Source: Shinella granuli
GTDB lineage: Bacteria > Pseudomonadota > Alphaproteobacteria > Rhizobiales > Rhizobiaceae
DNA: 64,000 nucleotides
Assembly: GCF_004341885.1 (NCBI RefSeq)
Contig: NZ_SLVX01000017.1
Span: forward strand, 62,001 to 126,000
Direction of reading: 5' to 3'
Shown: piece by piece, positions 37,706 to 47,877 of the stretch
Numbering within the stretch: position 1 is the stretch's first letter
Layout of the letters: the number at the start of each line of letters is the position of its first letter
Notes under the pieces: generated by a model
Database searches by the model: none
Told to the model about the DNA's origin: nothing
The model's input: only the letters and a program-made list of their open reading frames with translations
Translations under genes and position numbers: made by a program

Positions 37706-38659
37706 ATGGCGAAGCGGGCGGAAACAACCGGGCGGCTGGACGATGCGGCAAGGGCCGGCTGGCTCTATTATGTCGCGGGCCGCACGCAGGACGAGATCGC
37801 CGCCGCCATGGGCATCTCCCGCCAGTCGGCGCAGCGCCTCGTCTCGCTCGCCGTCGCCGAGCGGCTGATCAAGGTGCGGCTCGACCATCCGATCGCCGAA
37901 TGCCTGGAGCTTGGCGAGGAGCTGAAGAAGAAGTTCGGCCTCGTGCATGTCGATATCGTGCCGAGCGACCCTGGCTCCACTTCCACGACGATCGGCATCG
38001 CCGAGGCGGGCGCGGCGGAGATCGAACGCTGGCTGAAGAAATCCGAACCGATCGTGCTCGCCGTCGGCACGGGGCGCACGCTGAAGGCGGCGATCGACCA
38101 GCTTCCGGCGATGGAATGTCCGCAGCATCGCATCATGTCGCTGACCGGCAATATCGGGCCGGACGGTTCGGCGGCCTACTACAACGTCATCTTCTCCATG
38201 GCCGATGCGGTGAAGGCCCGGCACTATCCGATGCCGCTGCCGGTTCTCGTTTCCTCCACGGAGGAGCGCGACCTCCTGCACAAGCAGAGCCTCGTGCAAT
38301 CGACCCTCCAGCTCGGCCGCGAGGCGGACGTTGCCTTCGTCGGCATCGGCGAGCTCGGCGCGGATGCGCCGCTCTGCCTCGACGGGTTCCTCGATCCGGA
38401 GGAGATGGCCCGTCTGATGGAGGAGGGGGCGGCCGGCGAGATCTGCGGCTGGATGTTCGACCGTGACGGCAAGCTGCTCGAAGGCAGCATCAACGAGCGT
38501 GTCGCCTCCGTGCCGCTACCGCCGCGCGAGACCACCACCGTCATCGGCCTTGCCAAGGGCAAGCGCAAATATGCGGCGCTTCTGGCGGCGCTGCGCGGGC
38601 GCATGATCAACGGCGTCATCACCGACGAGGCCACCGCCCGCCACCTGCTTTCGGCCTGA
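37706..38659 (+). CDS. SorC/DeoR-type sugar-binding transcriptional regulator
   Basis: A 317-residue protein with an N-terminal helix-turn-helix (AGRTQDEIAAAMGISRQSAQRLVSLAVAERLIKV) and a SorC-type sugar-binding domain (LAVGTGRTLKAAIDQL, VGIGELG, GEICGWMFD). It resembles regulators that flank rhizobial polyol operons and bind phosphorylated sugars. It lies directly upstream of smoE in the same direction and presumably controls that operon. A palindrome inside a candidate smo promoter is a plausible target. Confidence 0.87.
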   Translation: MAKRAETTGRLDDAARAGWLYYVAGRTQDEIAAAMGISRQSAQRLVSLAVAERLIKVRLDHPIAECLELGEELKKKFGLVHVDIVPSDPGSTSTTIGIAEAGAAEIERWLKKSEPIVLAVGTGRTLKAAIDQLPAMECPQHRIMSLTGNIGPDGSAAYYNVIFSMADAVKARHYPMPLPVLVSSTEERDLLHKQSLVQSTLQLGREADVAFVGIGELGADAPLCLDGFLDPEEMARLMEEGAAGEICGWMFDRDGKLLEGSINERVASVPLPPRETTTVIGLAKGKRKYAALLAALRGRMINGVITDEATARHLLSA

Positions 38660-38742
38660 TCCGGACCGTCTTCCCGGTAAAAATTCTCCATGAGATTCAA
38701 CGGCCGCTGTCTCGCTTTGTGCGGTGCAGCAACGATTGGCCG

Positions 38743-38772
38743 TTGACTTGTCGCGACAATATGCGAGTAATT
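38743..38772 (+). promoter_or_regulatory. Candidate promoter of the smo operon with internal palindrome
   Basis: TTGACT (38743-38748) and GTAATT (38767-38772) are spaced by 18 bp. The spacer begins with a perfect 12-bp palindrome, TTGTCGCGACAA (38748-38759). A repressor bound there would block RNA polymerase. The -10 match is modest. Confidence 0.4.
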
Positions 38773-38818
38773 GCCCATGAGCAAAGCAAATGCTCAATAC
38801 CTTTCTGGGAGGAAGATG

Positions 38819-40132
38819 ATGAATTTGAAGACCCTTTTGCTGGGCACCTGCTCGGCTGCGCTCCTGTGCGGTTTCGCTAATGCCGAAACGCTGACCATCG
38901 CCACCGTCAACAATGGCGACATGATCCGCATGCAGGGGCTGACGGACGATTTCACGGCCAAGAACCCCGATATCGAATTGAACTGGGTGACGCTCGAAGA
39001 GAACGTCCTGCGCGAGCGCGTCACGACCGACATCGCGACGAAGGGCGGCCAGTACGACATCATGACGATCGGCACCTATGAGGTTCCGATCTGGGCCAAG
39101 CAGGGCTGGCTCGTGGCGCTCGACAATCTCGGCGCCGACTACGATGCCGACGACCTCCTGCCGGCCATCCGCTCGGGCCTGACGGGCGAGGACGGCAAGC
39201 TCTATGCCGCGCCGTTCTACGGCGAATCCTCCTTCGTCATGTACCGCAAGGACCTGATGGAGAAGGCCGGGCTCACCATGCCCGATGCGCCGACCTGGGA
39301 GTTCATCGCCGACGCCGCCCGCAAGATGACCGACCGCACGGCCGGCATCAACGGCATCTGCCTGCGCGGCAAGGCCGGCTGGGGCGAGAACATGGCCTTC
39401 CTGACCGCCACCGCCAACGCCTTCGGTGCCCGCTGGTTCGACGAGAACTGGGCGCCGCAGTTCGACCAGCCGGAATGGAAGAACACGCTCGACTTCTACG
39501 TCAAGCTGATGAACGACGCCGGCCCGCAGGGCGCGTCCTCCAACGGTTTCAACGAGAACCTGGCGCTCTTCCAGCAGGGCAATTGCGGCATGTGGATCGA
39601 CGCGACGGTCGCCGCCTCCTTCGTCTCGAACCCGAAGGAATCGACGGTCGCCGACAAGGTCGGCTATGCGCTGGCGCCCGACACGGGCCTCGGCAAGCGC
39701 GGCAACTGGCTCTGGGCCTGGAACCTCGCCATTCCCGCAGGCACGCAGAAGGCCGAGGCGGCGGAGAAGTTCATCGCCTGGGCGACCAGCAAGGACTACA
39801 CCAAGCTCGTCGCCGAGAAGGAAGGCTGGGCGAACGTTCCTCCGGGCACGCGCTCCTCGCTCTATGCGAATGCGGATTATGAAGCGGCCGCGCCCTTCGC
39901 CAAGATGACGCTCGACTCGATCAATGCCGCCGACCCGAAGAACCCGGCCGTCAAGCCGGTGCCCTATGTCGGCGTGCAGTTCGTCGCGATCCCCGAGTTC
40001 CAGGGTCTCGGCACGACGGTCGGCCAGCTCTTCTCGGCAGCCCTCGCCGGCCAGATGTCGGTCGACGACGCGCTCGCCCAGGCCCAGCAGGTCACGACAC
40101 GCGAGATGACCCGCGCCGGCTACATCAAGTAA
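38819..40132 (+). CDS. smoE: Sorbitol/mannitol ABC transporter substrate-binding protein
   Basis: A 437-residue extracellular solute-binding protein (family 1). The signal peptide is clear (MNLKTLLLGTCSAALLCGFA, cleavage after NAE region), and the body has sugar-binding family motifs (YAAPFYGESSFVMYRKDLMEKAG, FQQGNCGMWIDATVAASF). GGGAGGA lies 5 bp before ATG 38819; the ATG 3 bp earlier is less well spaced. With SmoFGK and two polyol dehydrogenases downstream it most likely binds sorbitol or mannitol. A strong hairpin follows the stop. Confidence 0.92.
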   Translation: MNLKTLLLGTCSAALLCGFANAETLTIATVNNGDMIRMQGLTDDFTAKNPDIELNWVTLEENVLRERVTTDIATKGGQYDIMTIGTYEVPIWAKQGWLVALDNLGADYDADDLLPAIRSGLTGEDGKLYAAPFYGESSFVMYRKDLMEKAGLTMPDAPTWEFIADAARKMTDRTAGINGICLRGKAGWGENMAFLTATANAFGARWFDENWAPQFDQPEWKNTLDFYVKLMNDAGPQGASSNGFNENLALFQQGNCGMWIDATVAASFVSNPKESTVADKVGYALAPDTGLGKRGNWLWAWNLAIPAGTQKAEAAEKFIAWATSKDYTKLVAEKEGWANVPPGTRSSLYANADYEAAAPFAKMTLDSINAADPKNPAVKPVPYVGVQFVAIPEFQGLGTTVGQLFSAALAGQMSVDDALAQAQQVTTREMTRAGYIK

Positions 40133-40152
40133 TCACCTCCTCCCCAAGGACA

Positions 40153-40179
40153 GGCTGCCCGGACGCGCTCCGGGCAGCC
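40153..40179 (+). promoter_or_regulatory. Stable hairpin after smoE
   Basis: A perfect 11-bp stem (40153-40163 with 40169-40179, 5-nt loop) 20 bp after the smoE stop, without a T-tract. It probably stabilises the binding-protein mRNA relative to the permease genes. Confidence 0.5.
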
Positions 40180-40208
40180 GATAGATGGGGTGTCGTTTCC
40201 GGCGTTTG

Positions 40209-40324
40209 CCTCTCACCGGCCTGCCGGCATCCTCTCCCCGTACGCGGGGAGAGGAGCGATGGGCTCTCCGTTCTGCCCCTTCTCCCCGCTTGAGGGGAGA
40301 AGGTCCCGGCAGGGGGATGAGGGG
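40209..40324. repeat. REP-like double-hairpin palindromic element between smoE and smoF
   Basis: Two hairpins, CCTCTCCCC...GGGGAGAGG near 40230-40254 and CCTTCTCCCC...GGGGAGAAGG near 40278-40303, are flanked by imperfect inverted CTGCCGG-containing arms. Together they form a roughly 116-bp element. It is of the intergenic palindrome type common in Rhizobiaceae. It lies inside the operon and may modulate read-through from smoE. Confidence 0.8.
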
Positions 40325-40388
40325 CGGCTCGCCCTGTAATGATGTCGTGACTGCATTGGCCGGCCATACCGGCTTCGGGAGGAAGATC

Positions 40389-41261
40389 ATGGCGACGGAG
40401 AACACGCGTGGTTTGGCGCGTTTGATGTTGGCGCCCTCTGTTGGGTTGCTTCTGGTCTGGATGATCGTGCCGCTGGCGATGACGTTGTGGTTCTCGTTCC
40501 AGAACTACAACCTTTTGAACCCGGCCAATGTCAGCTGGGCCGGGCTGTTCAACTATCAGTATTTCTACACCGACCCGGCCTTTTTCCAGTCGATCTGGAA
40601 CACGCTGCTGATCGTCGGCGGGGTGCTCTTGATCACCGTTGTCGGCGGCATCGCGATTGCGCTGCTGCTCGACCAGCCGATGTGGGGGCAGGGCATCGTG
40701 CGCATCATGATCATCTCGCCCTTCTTCGTCATGCCGCCGGTGGCCGCGCTGGTGTGGAAGAACATGATCATGCATCCGGGCTACGGCGTGCTGGCGGACA
40801 TCAACCGGGCGCTCGGGCTGCAGCCGGTCGACTGGTTCGCGCAGTATCCGCTGTTCTCGATCATCATCATCGTCGCCTGGCAATGGCTGCCGTTTGCCAC
40901 CCTCATCCTCTTGACCGCGCTGCAATCGCTCGACGGCGAGCAGAAGGAGGCGGCGGAGATGGACGGGGCCGGCTTCGTCTCGCGCTTCGTCTACCTGACG
41001 CTGCCGCATCTTGCCCGCTCGATCACCGTCGTCATCCTGATCCAGACGATCTTCCTGCTCGGCGTCTATGCGGAGATCCTCGTCACCACCAATGGCGGGC
41101 CGGGCTATGCCTCGACCAACCTGCCGTTCCTGATCTACCGCACCGCGCTTCTCGGCTACGACGTCGGCGGCGCCTCGGCCGGCGGCATCATCGCCGTCAT
41201 CCTCGCCAACATCGTCGCCTTCTTCCTGATGCGCGCCGTCGGCAAGAACCTGGACAAATAG
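40389..41261 (+). CDS. smoF: Polyol ABC transporter permease SmoF
   Basis: A 290-residue MalF-type permease with six main membrane segments and the EAA loop EAAEMDGAGFVSRFVYLTLP. The ATG at 40389 follows a GGGAGGAAG ribosome binding site; the frame continues upstream but reads through the palindromic element, so a start there is unlikely. It forms the heterodimeric channel with SmoG. Confidence 0.92.
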   Translation: MATENTRGLARLMLAPSVGLLLVWMIVPLAMTLWFSFQNYNLLNPANVSWAGLFNYQYFYTDPAFFQSIWNTLLIVGGVLLITVVGGIAIALLLDQPMWGQGIVRIMIISPFFVMPPVAALVWKNMIMHPGYGVLADINRALGLQPVDWFAQYPLFSIIIIVAWQWLPFATLILLTALQSLDGEQKEAAEMDGAGFVSRFVYLTLPHLARSITVVILIQTIFLLGVYAEILVTTNGGPGYASTNLPFLIYRTALLGYDVGGASAGGIIAVILANIVAFFLMRAVGKNLDK

Positions 41262-41331
41262 CTGCCGCCGTTCCGGACGCACAACCGCTCCGCACGTTTC
41301 CTGGAACAGCTCACATCAAGGGGATACGACC

Positions 41332-42156
41332 ATGGCTAGAGCCGTCTCGACCAGACGAACCGTCGTCTTCACCATCGCCGCCTGGATCATCGCGCTGATC
41401 CTCTTCTTCCCGATCCTCTACACGATCATCACCTCGTTCAAGTCCGAGACCGAGGCGATCCAGGGCTTCGGCATCGTCCCGTCCGGCACGGTGGAGAGCT
41501 ATGCGGCCGTGCAGGCGCAGAGCAACTACTTCAAGTTCTTCCTGAACTCGGTGATCATCTCGGTCGGCTCGACGCTGCTGGCGCTGCTGGTCGCCGTGCC
41601 CGCCGCCTGGTCGATGGCCTTCTCGCCGACGAGAAGGACCAAGGACATCCTGATGTGGATGCTGTCGACCAAGATGATGCCGGCCGTCGCCGTGCTGGTG
41701 CCGATCTACCTGATCTTCCGCGACACGGGCCTGCTCGACAGCCGCGTCGGGCTGACCGTCATGCTGACGCTGATCAACCTGCCGATCGTCATCTGGATGC
41801 TCTACACCTATTTCCGCGAGATCCCCGGCGAGATCCTGGAGGCCGCGCGCATGGACGGGGCCTCGCTGTGGGGCGAGATCGTCTACGTGCTGACCCCGAT
41901 GGCGGTGCCGGGCATCGCCTCCACCATGCTGCTCAACATCATCCTCGCCTGGAACGAGGCGTTCTGGACGATCCGCCTGACGACGACGAACGCCGCGCCG
42001 CTGACCGCCTTCATCGCCTCCTTCTCCAGCCCGCAGGGCCTGTTCTGGGCCAAGCTCTCGGCGGCCTCGACGCTCGCCATCGCCCCGATCCTGATCATGG
42101 GCTGGTTCAGCCAGAAACAGCTTGTCCGCGGCCTCACCTTCGGCGCCGTGAAGTAA
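41332..42156 (+). CDS. smoG: Polyol ABC transporter permease SmoG
   Basis: A 274-residue MalG-type permease with six hydrophobic segments and the EAA loop [20 protein letters not shown]. It pairs with SmoF in the inner membrane and is powered by SmoK. It is preceded by AAGGGGATACGACC before the ATG and lies 70 bp after smoF and 23 bp before smoK. Confidence 0.92.
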   Translation: MARAVSTRRTVVFTIAAWIIALILFFPILYTIITSFKSETEAIQGFGIVPSGTVESYAAVQAQSNYFKFFLNSVIISVGSTLLALLVAVPAAWSMAFSPTRRTKDILMWMLSTKMMPAVAVLVPIYLIFRDTGLLDSRVGLTVMLTLINLPIVIWMLYTYFREIPGEILEAARMDGASLWGEIVYVLTPMAVPGIASTMLLNIILAWNEAFWTIRLTTTNAAPLTAFIASFSSPQGLFWAKLSAASTLAIAPILIMGWFSQKQLVRGLTFGAVK

Positions 42157-42179
42157 CGAAACAGACGGGAGGGACCATC

Positions 42180-43181
42180 ATGGGCAAGATCATCCTTAAA
42201 AAGGTCAACAAGAGTTTTGGCGCCACGCAGGTCATTCCGGGCATCGACCTGACCATCGAGGACGGCGAGTTCGTCGTCTTCGTCGGCCCGTCGGGCTGCG
42301 GCAAGTCCACGCTGCTGCGCCTCATCGCGGGCCTGGAGGACACGACGAGCGGCACGATCGAGATCGACGGGCGGGACGTCACCGGGGAGGCCCCGGCCCG
42401 GCGCGGGCTCGCCATGGTGTTCCAGTCCTATGCGCTCTATCCGCACATGACGGTGAAGAACAACATCGCCTTCCCCTTGAAGATGGCCAGGACCGATCCG
42501 GCCGTCATCGAGAAGAAGGTGGCGGAGGCCGCACGCGTCCTGAACCTCGCCAACTATCTCGAACGCCGCCCCGGCCAGCTGTCCGGCGGCCAGCGCCAGC
42601 GCGTGGCGATCGGCCGGGCGATCGTGCGCGAACCCTCGGCCTTCCTGTTCGACGAGCCGCTCTCCAACCTCGACGCGGCGCTGCGCGGCACGATGCGGCT
42701 GGAGATCTCCGAGCTGCACCACCAGCTGAAGACGACGATGATCTACGTCACCCACGACCAGGTGGAAGCCATGACCATGGCCGACAAGATCGTCGTGCTC
42801 AACGCCGGCAATATCGAGCAGGTCGGCTCGCCGCTCGATCTCTACAACAAGCCCGACAACCTCTTCGTCGCCGGCTTCATCGGCTCGCCGCGCATGAACT
42901 TCGTCAAGGGCGAGGCGGCGAGCCCCTGGAACGCCCCGACCGTCGGCATAAGGCCGGAGCATATCCGCCTCTCCAAGGAGGGCGGCACCTGGAAGGGCGT
43001 CGTCGGCGTCGCCGAGCATCTCGGCTCCGACACGTTCCTGCATGTCAATGCCGAGGGCATCGGCATGGTGACCGTGCGCGCCGGCGGCGACTTCCCCGTC
43101 ACCCACGGCGACACCGTCTTCCTCACCCCCGACGAGGCCCGCATCCACCGCTTCGACGATGCCGGGAAGGCGATCCGATGA
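42180..43181 (+). CDS. smoK: Polyol ABC transporter ATP-binding protein SmoK
   Basis: A 333-residue MalK/UgpC-type ATPase with Walker [10 protein letters not shown], signature [17 protein letters not shown], Walker [16 protein letters not shown] and a C-terminal TOBE-like regulatory region ([11 protein letters not shown]). A GGGAGGG ribosome binding site precedes ATG 42180. Its stop overlaps the smoS ATG by 4 bp. Confidence 0.94.
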   Translation: MGKIILKKVNKSFGATQVIPGIDLTIEDGEFVVFVGPSGCGKSTLLRLIAGLEDTTSGTIEIDGRDVTGEAPARRGLAMVFQSYALYPHMTVKNNIAFPLKMARTDPAVIEKKVAEAARVLNLANYLERRPGQLSGGQRQRVAIGRAIVREPSAFLFDEPLSNLDAALRGTMRLEISELHHQLKTTMIYVTHDQVEAMTMADKIVVLNAGNIEQVGSPLDLYNKPDNLFVAGFIGSPRMNFVKGEAASPWNAPTVGIRPEHIRLSKEGGTWKGVVGVAEHLGSDTFLHVNAEGIGMVTVRAGGDFPVTHGDTVFLTPDEARIHRFDDAGKAIR

Positions 43182-43951
43182 AACGGCTGGAGGGCAGGAG
43201 CGCGCTGATCACCGGATCGGCGCGCGGCATCGGCCGCAGCTTCGCGGAGGCCTATGCGCGCGAGGGCGCGCGCGTCGCCATCGCCGACATCGACATCGGG
43301 CGGGCGCGGGCGACGGCAGGCGAGATCGGGCCGGCCGCCTATGCGGTCGAGATGGACGTGACGCGGCAGGCGTCGATCGACGCGGCCGTCGCGGCCTGCG
43401 TGAAGGAGGCCGGCGGCATCGACATCCTCGTCAACAATGCCGCCCTCTTCGATCTCGCCCCGATCGTCGAGATCACGCGCGAGAGCTACGACAGGCTGTT
43501 CTCGATCAACGTCGCCGGCACGCTCTTCACGCTGCAGGCGGCGGCCAGGCAGATGATCGCGCAGGGCCGCGGCGGCAAGATCATCAACATGGCGAGCCAG
43601 GCCGGCCGGCGCGGCGAGGCGCTGGTCGCCGTCTACTGCGCGACGAAGGCGGCGGTCATCAGCCTCACCCAGTCGGCGGGGCTGGACCTCATCAGGCACG
43701 GCATCAACGTCAACGCCATCGCGCCCGGCGTGGTCGACGGCGAGCACTGGGACGGCGTCGACGCGCTCTTCGCCAGATACGAGAACCGGCCGCTCGGCGA
43801 GAAGAAGCGCCTGGTCGGCGAAGAGGTGCCCTTCGGCCGCATGGGCACGGCGGACGACCTCACCGGCATGGCGATCTTCCTCGCCTCCAAGGAGAGCAAC
43901 TACGTCGTCGCGCAGACCTACAATGTCGACGGCGGCAACTGGATGAGCTGA
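43178..43951 (+). CDS. smoS: Short-chain polyol dehydrogenase (sorbitol dehydrogenase-like)
   Basis: A 257-residue SDR with cofactor motif [15 protein letters not shown], and the catalytic YxxxK in YCATKAA. It matches the L-iditol/sorbitol 2-dehydrogenase (SmoS) type that oxidises sorbitol to fructose, and galactitol in some cases. Translational coupling to smoK (4-bp overlap) and the following mtlK place it in polyol catabolism. Confidence 0.9.
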   Translation: MKRLEGRSALITGSARGIGRSFAEAYAREGARVAIADIDIGRARATAGEIGPAAYAVEMDVTRQASIDAAVAACVKEAGGIDILVNNAALFDLAPIVEITRESYDRLFSINVAGTLFTLQAAARQMIAQGRGGKIINMASQAGRRGEALVAVYCATKAAVISLTQSAGLDLIRHGINVNAIAPGVVDGEHWDGVDALFARYENRPLGEKKRLVGEEVPFGRMGTADDLTGMAIFLASKESNYVVAQTYNVDGGNWMS

Positions 43952-44008
43952 GGCCCGCATGGGCGGGCCGGCAACGAGACGAGACCGGACAACCGGAAGG
44001 AATGGACC

Positions 44009-45493
44009 ATGACCACGAAACTGTCGCTCGCCACCCTCGATACGGTCGAAAGGACCGCGGGCGTTCCGGCCTACGGGCGCGGCAGCCTCAAGGCCGGCAT
44101 CGTGCATTTCGGGGTCGGCAATTTCCACCGGGCGCACCAGGCCGTCTATCTCGACGACCTGTTCAACCTCGGCCGCGATCACGACTGGGCGATCATCGGC
44201 GCCGGCGTGCTGCCCTCCGACGCGGCGATGCGCGACAAGCTGGCCGGCCAGGATTTCCTGACCACCGTCGTCGAGCAGGACAACAACCGCTCCGGCGCGC
44301 GCGTCACCGGCGCGATGATCGGCTACCTCGCGCCCGGCAATGCGGCGGCCACCATCGCCCAGCTCTGCGACCCCGCCATCCGCATCGTCTCGCTGACCAT
44401 CACCGAGGGCGGCTACTTCATCAACCCGGCCTCCGGCCTCTTCGACCCGGCCCATCCCGCCATCGCCGCCGATGCCGCCAACCCGGACGACCCGAAGACC
44501 GTCTTCGGCCTCATCCTCGCCGGCCTCAGGGCGCGCAGGGACAAGGCCATTGCGCCCTATACCGTCATGTCCTGCGACAACATCCCCGGCAATGGCGAGG
44601 TCACGCACGCCGCCGTCTCCGGCCTTGCCCGCCTCTCCGATCCCGACCTTGCCGACTGGATCGACGCCAATGTCGCCTTCCCGAACGGCATGGTCGACCG
44701 CATCACGCCGGCCACCGGCCCGCGCGAGATCGGCATCGTGGCGGACGAATACGGCATCGACGACGCCTGGCCGGTCTTCTGCGAGGAGTTCAGGCAATGG
44801 GTGCTGGAGGATCGTTTCCCTGAGGGCCGCCCGGCGCTGGAGACGGTCGGCGTGCAGTTCGTGCCCGACGTCGCGCCCTACGAGCACATGAAGATCCGCA
44901 TCCTCAACGGCGGCCATGCCGCCATCGCCTATCCGGCCGCTCTCCTCGACATCCACTTCGTGCACGAGGCGATGGAGGACCCCGACATCCGCGCCTTCCT
45001 CGCCAAGCTCGAGCGCGAGGAGATCATCCCCGTCATCCCGCCCGTGCCCGACACCGACCTCGACGACTATTTCGCGCTGATCGAACGCCGCTTCTCCAAC
45101 CCCAAGATCGCCGACACGATCCCGCGCCTTGCCCAGGACGGCTCCAACCGCCAGCCGAAGTTCATCCTGCCCTCCACCGCCGACCGGCTGGCGCGCGGCG
45201 AGGACGTCGTCGGCCTCGCGCTCGTCTCCGCGCTCTGGTGCCACTACCTCGCCGGCACCACGGACAGCGGCAGGCCCATCGCCTTCAACGACCCCAATAT
45301 CGAGCGCATCCGCGCCGCCGCAAGCGCCGCAACGACCAACCCAGGCGCCTTCCTCGAACTCAAGGACATCTTCGGTACCGTCGCAACATCAAACCGCTTC
45401 GCCAGACGCTTCACCCATGCGCTCAACTCCCTCCAGCAGAAGGGCACCCGGGCAACGCTGAAGGCATATCTGGACGACAGGCTGGTGAATTGA
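44009..45493 (+). CDS. mtlK: Mannitol 2-dehydrogenase (long-chain polyol dehydrogenase)
   Basis: A 494-residue NAD-dependent enzyme with FGVGNFHRAHQAVYLDDL near the N-terminus, the polyol dehydrogenase region (SCDNIPGNGEVTHAAV) and the catalytic KxxxxNxxH pattern in KIRILNGGHA. It oxidises mannitol (also arabitol or sorbitol in relatives) to fructose. GGAAGGA before the ATG supports the start. It lies 57 bp after smoS in the same operon. Confidence 0.94.
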   Translation: MTTKLSLATLDTVERTAGVPAYGRGSLKAGIVHFGVGNFHRAHQAVYLDDLFNLGRDHDWAIIGAGVLPSDAAMRDKLAGQDFLTTVVEQDNNRSGARVTGAMIGYLAPGNAAATIAQLCDPAIRIVSLTITEGGYFINPASGLFDPAHPAIAADAANPDDPKTVFGLILAGLRARRDKAIAPYTVMSCDNIPGNGEVTHAAVSGLARLSDPDLADWIDANVAFPNGMVDRITPATGPREIGIVADEYGIDDAWPVFCEEFRQWVLEDRFPEGRPALETVGVQFVPDVAPYEHMKIRILNGGHAAIAYPAALLDIHFVHEAMEDPDIRAFLAKLEREEIIPVIPPVPDTDLDDYFALIERRFSNPKIADTIPRLAQDGSNRQPKFILPSTADRLARGEDVVGLALVSALWCHYLAGTTDSGRPIAFNDPNIERIRAAASAATTNPGAFLELKDIFGTVATSNRFARRFTHALNSLQQKGTRATLKAYLDDRLVN

Positions 45494-45557
45494 GGAAATC
45501 CCCACAAATGCGGGGCTTTCCAACAAGGAGAGCAGACAGTACCACGGGGGCCTGACA

Positions 45558-46265
45558 ATGGAACGGGACGTCATGGCCGCCAAACAGACAGAACTGGTGA
45601 TCTTCGATTGCGATGGGGTGCTCGTCGACAGCGAGCCGATCTCGATCGCGGTATTGGTCGAGGCGCTGGCGGCGGCGGGCGTCACGATGAGCGCCGAGGA
45701 GGCCCACGAGCGTTTCCTCGGCCGCAGCCTGAAGAGCATGTCGGAAATCCTGCATGCCGACTACGGGCTGGCGATCGATACGGCCTTCCTGGAGGCGATG
45801 CGCAAGGTGCTCTACGAGCGGTTCCGCACCGAGCTGCAGCCCATCGAGGGCATTGCCGAGACGGTGGACGGGCTCGGCATCGCCCATTGCGTGGCCTCCT
45901 CCAGCCAGCTCGAGCGCATCCGCCTGTCGCTTTCCGTCACCGGCCTCATCGACAGGTTCGAGCCGAACATCTTCAGCGCCAGCATGGTCGCGCGCGGCAA
46001 GCCGGCGCCCGATCTCTTCCTGCATGCCAGCGCGGTCATGGGCGTTGCGCCCGGCCATTGCGTGGTGGTGGAGGACAGCCCGGCCGGCATCACGGCGGCG
46101 AAATCCGCCGGCATGCGGGTGGTTGCCTTCACCGGCGGCTCCCATGCGCGTACGCCGCGCCATCGCGACGCGCTGCTCAGCCTCAATCCCGACGCCCTGT
46201 TTGACGACATGCGGGAATTGTTACAGTTTGTCCGCAAGGAAGAGGCCGGCGGGAAAGAGCATTGA
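45558..46265 (+). CDS. HAD-superfamily phosphatase (sugar-phosphatase-like)
   Basis: A 235-residue HAD subfamily IA hydrolase with nucleophile motif FDCDGVLVDSEP, a helical cap, a conserved SSSQ motif, GKPAPDLFLHA and VVEDSPAGITAA. It dephosphorylates small sugar phosphates or similar substrates. It may start at 45558 or at the ATG at 45573. Its TGA overlaps the ATG of the FGGY kinase by one base, so both act in the same polyol-derived pathway. Confidence 0.87.
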   Translation: MERDVMAAKQTELVIFDCDGVLVDSEPISIAVLVEALAAAGVTMSAEEAHERFLGRSLKSMSEILHADYGLAIDTAFLEAMRKVLYERFRTELQPIEGIAETVDGLGIAHCVASSSQLERIRLSLSVTGLIDRFEPNIFSASMVARGKPAPDLFLHASAVMGVAPGHCVVVEDSPAGITAAKSAGMRVVAFTGGSHARTPRHRDALLSLNPDALFDDMRELLQFVRKEEAGGKEH

Positions 46266-47848
46266 TGCGCGATCTGATCGTTGCGGTGGACATCGGCACG
46301 GGCAGTGCCCGCGCCGGCGTGTTCGACCGGAGCGGCGCTCTGCTGGGACGCTCCGAACACCCGATCGCCCTGCGCCGGCCCAGCGTGAACCACGCCGAGC
46401 ATGATTCGGAGGACATCTGGCAGGCGGCCTGTGCCGCGATCAAGGCGGCCCGCGCGCTTGCGGGCGTCGAGGCGGGCCGCATCGCGGCGCTCGGCATCGA
46501 CGCGACCTGCTCGCTGGTCGTCAGGGACACGGCGGGACGGCCGCTGGCCGTTTCCGGCGGCGAGGACGCCCGCTGGGACACGATCGCCTGGTTCGATCAC
46601 CGCGCGCTGGAAGAGGCCGATCTCTGCACGGCGACGGACCATCCGGTGCTGGCCCATTCCGGGCGTGTCATGTCGCCGGAAATGGAAATGCCCAAGCTGA
46701 TGTGGCTGAAGCGCCACCGGCCGGAGCAATGGGCGAAGACGGGCCATGTCTTCGATCTCGCCGATTTCATGACCTGGCGGGCGACGGGGTCGAATGCCCG
46801 CTCGCGCTGCACGATGACGGCGAAATGGAACTATCTCTCCCATGAAAAGCAGCCGTGGAACGACGGTTTCCTGGCGGCGATCGGCCTTGAGGACCTGCAC
46901 GAACGCGGTGCGCTGCCGCAGGAGACGCTGGCGGTCGGCGCGGCTGTCGGGCGCCTGACGCCGGAAGCGGCCGCGGAGCTCGGCCTTGATACGGGCTGCG
47001 TGGTCGCGACGGGCCTGATCGATGCCTATGCCGGCACGCTCGGCGTGCTCGGGGCCTTTGCCGGCGCACCGGAGGTGCTGGAGCGGCAGCTTGCCCTCAT
47101 CGGCGGCACGTCGAGCTGCATCGTCGCCTTCTCGCGCGAGAAGCGGTTCGGTTTCGGCATGTGGGGGCCTTATTACGAGGCGGTGCTGCCGGGCTGGTGG
47201 CTGGTCGAGGGCGGCCAGTCCGCGACGGGCGCGCTGCTCGACCATGTCGTGCGCACGCACAGCGCGGGCGGCGACCCCTCGGCGGCGAACCATGCCCGCA
47301 TCGTCGCGCGCATCCGCGAGATGCAGGCGCAGGAGGGCGAGGCTTTCGCCGCGCGGCTGCATGTGCTGCCGGATTTTCACGGCAACCGCTCGCCGCTGGC
47401 CGATCCGCACGCGCTCGGCGTGATCAGCGGCCTTTCGCTCGATGCCTCCTTCGACGGGCTTTGCCGCCTCTACTGGCGGACCTCGGTCGCCATCGCGTTC
47501 GGCATCCGCCATATCCTGGAAAAGCTCGGCGCGGGCGGCTATCCGCTCGATACGCTGCATGTCACCGGCGGCCATGTGCGCAATCCGCTGCTGATGGAGC
47601 TCTACCGGGATGTCACCGGCTGCCGCGTCGTCGTGCCGCAGACCGGCGATGCGGTGCTGCTCGGGACGGCCATGGTGGCGGCGGTTGCCGGCGGAGTGCA
47701 CGCCGATCTGCCGACTGCGGGCCGGCAGATGTCTCCGGGAAGCAGCACCTTCCTTCCCGATCCCGCCCGCAAGGCCGGTTACGACCGGGACTATCGCCGT
47801 TTCCTGGCGCTCCACCGGCATCGCGCCGAACTGGAAGCGATCGACTGA
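46265..47848 (+). CDS. FGGY-family carbohydrate kinase (ribulokinase-like)
   Basis: A 527-residue kinase with the ASKHA start AVDIGTGSARAGVFD, the motif GIDATCSLVV, LIGGTSSCIVAF, the GLIDAYAGTLGVLG region and the C-terminal FGGY signature-like VTGGHVRNPLLMELY. It resembles the D-ribulokinase / YDR109C-type group. Coupled to the HAD gene and ending the polyol operon, it could phosphorylate a ketose from a minor polyol. The substrate is uncertain; fructokinase activity is not typical of this family. Confidence 0.85.
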   Translation: MRDLIVAVDIGTGSARAGVFDRSGALLGRSEHPIALRRPSVNHAEHDSEDIWQAACAAIKAARALAGVEAGRIAALGIDATCSLVVRDTAGRPLAVSGGEDARWDTIAWFDHRALEEADLCTATDHPVLAHSGRVMSPEMEMPKLMWLKRHRPEQWAKTGHVFDLADFMTWRATGSNARSRCTMTAKWNYLSHEKQPWNDGFLAAIGLEDLHERGALPQETLAVGAAVGRLTPEAAAELGLDTGCVVATGLIDAYAGTLGVLGAFAGAPEVLERQLALIGGTSSCIVAFSREKRFGFGMWGPYYEAVLPGWWLVEGGQSATGALLDHVVRTHSAGGDPSAANHARIVARIREMQAQEGEAFAARLHVLPDFHGNRSPLADPHALGVISGLSLDASFDGLCRLYWRTSVAIAFGIRHILEKLGAGGYPLDTLHVTGGHVRNPLLMELYRDVTGCRVVVPQTGDAVLLGTAMVAAVAGGVHADLPTAGRQMSPGSSTFLPDPARKAGYDRDYRRFLALHRHRAELEAID

Positions 47849-47877
47849 AGATATCCCGAAAAAATTTTCGATCGGCC

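Noticed and set aside
42842-45244. An 800-codon minus-strand frame opposite smoK, smoS and mtlK
   Set aside because: Spans three well-supported genes on the other strand and has no family features.
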